Assembly (NCBI GenBank): GCA_015680685.1
Contig: MNCI01004661.1
Location: forward strand, 60,300 to 124,299
Reading direction: 5' to 3'
From: Gnetum montanum
Lineage: Eukaryota; Streptophyta; Gnetopsida; Gnetales; Gnetaceae
DNA: 64,000 bases
Made by a program: the position numbers and the translations under genes. Position 1 is the first letter of the stretch. Every line of letters begins with the position of its first letter. The notes beneath the pieces are model-generated. The model saw only the letters and a list, made by a program, of their open reading frames with translations, ran no database searches and was not told the origin of the DNA. This document shows positions 59,208 through 64,000 of the stretch, piece by piece.

Positions 59208-60033
59208 TGATGAGTCGTGATATCACGCCTGTGATATCGTGTCTGTGATATTGTGGCCTTCCATGCAATATCACGTATGTGATATCGCGGCCTACCTCAT
59301 TGCCTACAAATAAGAGGTGGGCGCACTTGGTTTACATAGTTAATCTTAGTCCCTCACTCAAACTCTTGCCTTTTCTCCCTCTTAGAGTAAGAATTATTTT
59401 TGCATGCCCGCAGTAGGAGTCATAAAGTGAATGGATCTTTATTCAAGCATTGTGTACTTGAGCACACCTTGTGTATGGCAATAAAGATGAACTTTGTGAT
59501 AAACCTTGTAGCATTTAGAATAGATTAATTAATGTTAATTATTGTTACTTAATGCTTTCCTTAGTTAATTAATGATTCTCTCTCACCTTACGACTCTCCT
59601 AAGTAAGCACACATAGTATGATCACTTCGAGCATGCGTGTAACACTTGGTAACCAAGTAATGATTAGTGTTTGGTAATCCCAATAGTGTTGCACTAGTTT
59701 AGGATATGTATGGCAAGTGAGAATGGATACTGGCGTTAGGATTAGTTAGAGCCTAGTTAATAATTAGTTAAATTAAATTAGTTACTCAGTGATCTCTCTA
59801 CTCCCTTATTAGTAGCAGGACATAAAAACACATAAAAAGAATAAAAATAAGATGCCTCAAGTTTACTTAACCATACAATCGTGACATACAAGTAAGCTTG
59901 GGAAGACAACGATTGATCAACCCATTCTTGTTCCACAAAGGTGCATAAGCACTTATTCCTTGGAATTTGACTGGATCATGTGTGGATGCTCGTATTCAAA
60001 TGGTTGATCATAGGGATACCTCACCACTCATTA
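59208..60033 (+). mobile_element. 3' LTR of element F (826 bp)
   Basis: TGATGAGTCGTGATATCACG...CCACTCATTA. The last dinucleotide is TA where the 5' LTR has CA. The U3 holds three perfect GATATC (near 59219, 59232, 59281) plus two near matches, and is about 20 bp longer there than in the 5' LTR. The TATA box reads TACAAATAA, mutated relative to the 5' copy. Confidence 0.92.
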
Positions 60034-60432
60034 GTATGTGAAAGCAAACAAAATGTTTCCACAACTATCACGTCCATGGAATATACCAGTTCCAACACAC
60101 ATTGACTTAGCAGCCTAGATGGTACATGATCCAAGGAAGGAGGAGGAAAAGTTACAAGCACTCCTAAAGCACTACAAATTTCAGAAGCCTGGTGACAAGG
60201 GGAAGTAATTGATGGAAGAGCCACCACCTTTGGGAACTATATGAGCTTTCCCAATTTTATGTCTTGTCATGTTGTGTTCATATTTTTGTAAAACACCATT
60301 GTGGCATGAAAGAGTTGATTTGTGTATTTATTTAAGCTAGTCAATAATCCCACACCTTCCCAATCTTTTGTAAAGAACTTGTTCCTCATTCTGTTTAACT
60401 CGAGGATGAGTTTTCATTCAATCATGAGGATA

Positions 60433-61210
60433 TGATGAGTCATGTTTTGTAGGGCCATGATATCGAATATTCAATATCAAGGCACAACCTTTGATGTTGG
60501 GCATGTGATATCATCCCTTCTGTGCAAGCCTATAAATATCACATTGGTGCACAGTTGTGATATAGCAGATAGATTTTAGATAGCTTTTCATAGATTTTAG
60601 AGTAGTTAAAATTTTGTTTTCTAGTGCATGCCTATAGTGTGATGTTGAGTGACTGTACAACATCCTTATTTAAGTGTGATGTACTTGGACGCATTACATG
60701 ACTGCCAATAAAGATCGAGATTACTTTCATCATTGTAGCATCCACTTAGATTTATTATTGCTTTTAATTGCTTAAATATTTACTATTTTCCTTAGTTAAT
60801 ATTTTCATTTATTACTCTTTATTATTCTTGTCCTTAAGCGGAAGGAGTACGACCGATCATAAGTGCTTAAGTGTAATTACTTGGTAACCTAGTAGTGTAT
60901 CATTTAGTATGCCTAATGACGTACGCTTGGTAATCCCAATGATAGTTACGCAAAGTCCAAGGCATCTATGGATGGTTAGGAATGGATAGTCATTGCACGT
61001 AGGCTAGTTTAGATTTTACTTTCCATTGTTAATTAGCTTAATTAATTAATCGCTTTATTATTGTTAGGAGTAGCTTGGGGCTAAACAACATCAATCATCA
61101 TATGCCTCACTCTGGACTAAACCATATGTGAAAAAGCTACCACTAGTCCAAGTGGGAAGACAACAAACTATGATCAAGGCATAACAATTTAGATGTACAA
61201 CTAGTCCCAT
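60433..61210 (+). mobile_element. 3' LTR of element A, truncated by element D
   Basis: TGATGAGTCATGTTTTGTAGG matches the start of the 5' LTR at 41460, and similarity holds along its length. It stops at 61210 after ACTAGTCCCAT, about 100 bp short of the LTR end, where element D begins. The remainder should lie past D. Confidence 0.85.
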
Positions 61211-61975
61211 TGATGAGTTGCGATCTCGCATATGTGATATCACAGCCTGTCGCCAGTTCTATAAATAAGAGGTGGATTTCCCTTGTTTCTCCATCTAGAT
61301 CTAGACCCTTAGCTAAAATCTGGTAGTTTTACCATTCTAGAGATAGAATAATTTCCATGTGCCCGCAGTAGGAGTCGCAAAGTGAATGGATCTTTATTCA
61401 AGCAAATTGTACCTAAGCACACATTTGTGTACGGCAATAAAGATGAACTTTTTGATAAACCTTGCAGCATGTGGATTAAGCTAAATAGGAATTAATTAAT
61501 TTTAAATGTTTAAATACTTTCCTAAATAATTAATCTCTCTCAACCCTCAACTCTCCTAGTTAGGTGCATTCAGTACGACCACTTCGAGCACATGTGTAAT
61601 GCTTGGTAACCCATTAACAACTAGCATTTGGTAACCCCAGTAGTGTTGCACTGGTTCAAGGTGTGTACTGTAAGTGGGAATGGATATTGATGCTAGGATG
61701 ATTAGAACTTAGTTAGCAAATAGTTAGTTAATTAGTCTCTTCACCCTTTCCTCTTAGCATAGGCATTAAAAAGATAAAAGATATAAAAATCACATACCTC
61801 AAACTTACTTAACCATACAACCGTGACAATACAAGTAAGTTTGGAAGGACAACGATTGATTAACCTTAAGTGTTCCATTAGGGTGTGTAAGTACTTAGTC
61901 CTTGGAGTTCAAATGGATCATGCATGCACACTCGTATTTGTATGGTTGAGTGTAAGGGTACCTTGCCACTCATCA
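61211..61975 (+). mobile_element. 5' LTR of element D (765 bp)
   Basis: TGATGAGTTGCGATCTCGC...TGCCACTCATCA, TATAAATAA at 61260-61268, one GATATC about 20 bp upstream. Inserted in A's 3' LTR; the left target copy would be CCCAT (61206-61210). Confidence 0.87.
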
Positions 61976-61976
61976 T

Positions 61977-61996
61977 TGGCGTCGTTGCCGAGGACT
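61977..61996 (+). promoter_or_regulatory. Primer-binding site of element D
   Basis: TGGCGTCGTTGCCGAGGACT: the best match in the window to the tRNA-Asp complement, with two differences in the first 18 bases. Confidence 0.8.
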
Positions 61997-62123
61997 TAGT
62001 TGTTTGTGCGCTACGTAGAACATAGGAGATCATCCATATCATTGGGAAGCTTAAACGAACCCTTAGGGTTGATCAAAGAAAAATAATAACATAACAATAA
62101 ACAAAACACTAAATAAGACTAAA

Positions 62124-62225
62124 ATGACTTCTTCTTCGAACAAAAGCACTTCACCGCCTAGGAACAACACGAGAGACAGTCGGTGGCACGACACATAATC
62201 AAAGACTGTCAGTTCCTTGTGGTGG
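62124..62225 (+). pseudogene. Element D gag stub
   Basis: MTSSSNKSTSPPRNNTRDS matches the N-terminus of B gag (SSSSHKSTSLPRNNTRDS). It breaks off at about TCAGTTCCT (62211-62219), where the sequence jumps to inverted 3' noncoding sequence. Confidence 0.7.
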
Positions 62226-63214
62226 TGTATAGCCCCTTGTGTATAGCCCCTTGTGTATTTAATGATTAATGTGACTTAGTAGATCCTATTCCAAGTCCGG
62301 CCTCAAAAAAATCACATCCAGTGACTTCGCATTAATGCATTCGGCCAATCCATCCACTTGAAGTAACAAGAATGCATCCCTCAAAGAGCCACCACCATTT
62401 CGACGAAACAAGGAAGGAAAAAGTAGGAAGCAAGGAAGGGCCTTGGTTAGAGAAAATATGTTTTTAGTTCCATAACTAGTGCTTGTAGCCTAGATGATTA
62501 TTTCATCTAAGGGTGTGCTTTGAATCCTCACTATTTTTTTTCATGAGAACCACACCATGCAAAGACTTATTATTTTTATTTTTATTCACTCAACTGCCCG
62601 ATAATTGGGTAACATTGAAACGGTAAGAAAACTCAAGAAGAAAACATCCAAGCACCCAAGAGAATGGCCAACACAAATGCATCAAGTTCCCTTGAAGCCA
62701 CACCCTTTTCAATCCTTGAGTCCTTAGTTTGAGAAATGCCCAATCACTGATTCGTTGGTAGTTTTTATTATTTTGAAGAAAGGGACTGTACAGTTCCAAG
62801 CCAAGAGGAACCATAGAGATTTATGGATGCATGGATGATGTGGATTCATTGCCTGCTATATCAAAAGTATCATACCTTAGTATCAACATTGTAACTTAAA
62901 GGTAAAAACCAAACATTAGCAACTAATAGAAAATAGTTCATACCATCATTAATAGCACTTATTGGGTGACAAACTTAACAAAATGGATAAGACACACACA
63001 TACACACACAAATAAAAGAAAAAGTATAAATGATGTTGTAAAAAAAAAAACAAGAAAAGTTAAAGAAAATTGTAAAACAAAAATGTGTAAAACAAAAATG
63101 TATAAAACAAAAACTTAAAAAGATACTGAGGGCCTCAATTGATTAACATAGGTGGCCATCTCCCACATGACTGAATTGAAAGGGAGAGATCCAAAATAAT
63201 GAGTGCTTATTTGA
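62226..63214 (-). mobile_element. Fragment E: inverted 3' noncoding sequence
   Basis: Aligns with B 30535-31440 on the minus strand (CCCCTTGTGTATT, TTAATGTGACTTAGTAGATC, GACTTCGCATTAATGCATT, TAGGTGGCCATCTCCC). It begins inside the noncoding region, so the polypurine tract and 3' LTR of E are missing. Its orientation is opposite to D. Confidence 0.7.
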
Positions 63215-64000
63215 ATTTTTTAAAAGTGTCCAACTTCTCCCAATTGATGTTTTTATAAGCTGGTGATGCTCATACTCCTATGTATCTATGCTTTCATTGT
63301 GGTTGCAAGTTGTTCCCCCAGTTAGTTCCATGCATATTGGTGGGTTGCTCTCTTGATTAGCTATCAACCACTGGGTGTTCTCTTGTTGGGTGGTTGCTAC
63401 ATATAGGCACTTTTGTATGTTAACTTTTTGAACACACTGATTGCATGTAGGAGATGCTAAGCATTCCTGTATGTCATCACCGTCTGTATCATTGTATGTG
63501 ATGCATGGAACTTTCTTCTTCTCAATATTTCCATAAATTTTTTCCTTAGATATTTCCAAGGAAAGATCGTGGATTCCTAGGCATGCGTTTATGGTACTTA
63601 GCCATGCCCTCCCCATTATAATTGGGAAGTCCCATTTATTATTGTTGACTTCTATCACTAGGAAATTAGCTGGGTATGACCAACCACACACAGTGGTAAC
63701 AATGTCCTCCAAAAGTCCCAAAGGGATAGTGATGGACTAGTTAGCTAGCTCTAATTGAATATTGCTCTTCTTGAGTGGAGGCAGGTTCCATGCTTTATAC
63801 ATTTCTTGCGATATTAAGTTGACTCCAGAACCTGAGTCAAGAAGAGCCTTACGTGGTTCACTCCCAGCAACTTGGAGGTAGATTAAGGGACTTATGGGAT
63901 CAAAGAATTTCCTGGGAAGGTGGCCCACCTTTATCCAGTTAGTAACGGTATGTGTTAACATAACCATGTGCATTGAGCCCTGTTGTTAGTTTGAAGGGAG
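63215..64000 (-). pseudogene. Fragment E protease region, joined directly to 3' noncoding DNA
   Basis: Minus-strand frames 63973-63737 and 63721-63278 are one frame split by a single TAG. They contain LLDSGSGVNLISQEMYKAWN with an intact DSG active site, ITIPLGLLEDIVTTVCGWSY and FPIIMGRAWLSTINACLG. Just downstream (near 63215) the sequence passes straight to post-integrase sequence, so RT, RNase H and integrase are deleted. This is the best preserved protease in the window. It continues past the window end. Confidence 0.75.

Larger units (their letters stand above)
50244..60033 (+). mobile_element. Element F, complete Athila/Tat-like Ty3/gypsy retrotransposon (9790 bp)
   Basis: Full structure: LTR 50244-51049, primer site, gag, protease, RT, RNase H, integrase, 3' noncoding, polypurine tract, LTR 59208-60033. 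Flanked by a perfect 5-bp target duplication GTATG (50239-50243 and 60034-60038). It lies inside the env-position ORF of element A. It is more decayed than B: stops in every domain, a frameshift in RNase H and a 34-bp loss across the protease active site. Confidence 0.93.
46925..60208 (+). pseudogene. Env-position ORF of element A: plant transposon-protein domain plus coiled coil (broken)
   Basis: One frame can be followed from ATG 46925 (MVPKREGQGGPLQG) through 50243, resuming at 60039 after element F and ending at TAA 60206-60208. Without insertions it is about 900 codons. The first third has the pattern of the putative plant transposon-protein domain of Athila third ORFs (I recall it as PF20167): YHLFPTKGFNRIST, then LALLFPCMIKKLCNHARILG. 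The rest (about 48750-50240) is rich in Lys, Glu, Gln and Leu and reads as a long coiled coil. Both insertions plus their target copies are multiples of three (792 and 9795 bp), so the frame is unchanged. Many stops make it dead. No fusion peptide or clear membrane anchor was seen, so 'env' describes position only. Confidence 0.65.
41460..61210 (+). mobile_element. Element A, Athila-like retrotransposon without pol, carrying an env-position ORF
   Basis: Plus-strand element inserted in C's gag. Layout: 5' LTR, primer site, gag, protease-flank remnant, deletion junction near 44905, 3' noncoding sequence, U3-like module, env-position ORF, decayed polypurine tract (60411-60432) and 3' LTR cut at 61210 by element D. 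Solo LTR J and complete element F lie inside it. Its own sequence, without J and F, is about 9.2 kb. Lacking RT, RNase H and integrase, it could only have moved with enzymes from another copy, unless the loss came after insertion. Confidence 0.8.

Overview
The window looks like nuclear DNA from a seed plant with a large, AT-rich, repeat-laden genome. Two intron-containing plant housekeeping genes lie in the left 23 kb, and about 40 kb of nested LTR retrotransposons fill the rest. Long repeat-filled introns and stacked insertions would suit a gymnosperm or another giant genome, but the species cannot be fixed from the sequence.

Left part (1-24.3 kb). Positions 1-956 are the edge of a minus-strand LTR element that continues outside the window. 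An apparently intact aldo-keto reductase of the sorbitol/mannose-6-phosphate reductase type (AKR2-like, 310 aa, six exons, one GC-AG intron) lies on the minus strand at 4042-7974. An apparently intact malonyl-CoA:ACP transacylase (MCAT, 382 aa, ten exons) lies on the minus strand at 13759-22943. I assembled both by hand; every exon joins in frame and the catalytic residues are present. The intergenic and intron DNA holds tRNA-derived SINE-like copies, an RTE-type LINE 3' end, a MITE with near-perfect terminal inverted repeats, a perfect 127-bp tandem duplication and an unidentified coding-like fragment inside an AKR intron.

Right part (24.3-64 kb). This is a nest of Ty3/gypsy elements of the Athila/Tat type. 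They share tRNA-Asp-type primer sites, LTRs ending TGATGAG...CTCATCA, and Athila-like RT, RNase H and integrase. Element C (minus, from 24310) inserted into a DUF4283-like fragment. C was then entered by solo LTR G (24435-25252), by element B (27544-38528, minus, target duplication GAAGG) and by element A (plus, from 41460). B's 3' LTR holds an unrelated 1222-bp solo LTR, S (target duplication GGTGG). A was entered by solo LTR J (47962-48748, CCTAT), by element F (50244-60033, plus, GTATG) and, inside its 3' LTR, by element D (61211 onward). D soon breaks into an inverted, pol-deleted fragment E.

B and F carry gag, protease, RT, RNase H and integrase regions. A, C and E have each lost the RT-RNase H-integrase block at different breakpoints. 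A instead carries a decayed reading frame of about 900 codons resembling the Athila env-position ORF, with a long coiled coil and a U3-like promoter candidate just upstream.

The most interesting signals are four. First, arrays of palindromic hexamers sit just upstream of the TATA box in the LTRs, and the core differs by element (GATATC, GTATAC or ATGCAT). Second, there is the internal U3-like module before the env-position ORF. Third, both full-length copies share an Asp-to-Asn change in the RT active site. Fourth, a polypurine-tract-like motif occurs three times in each full element.
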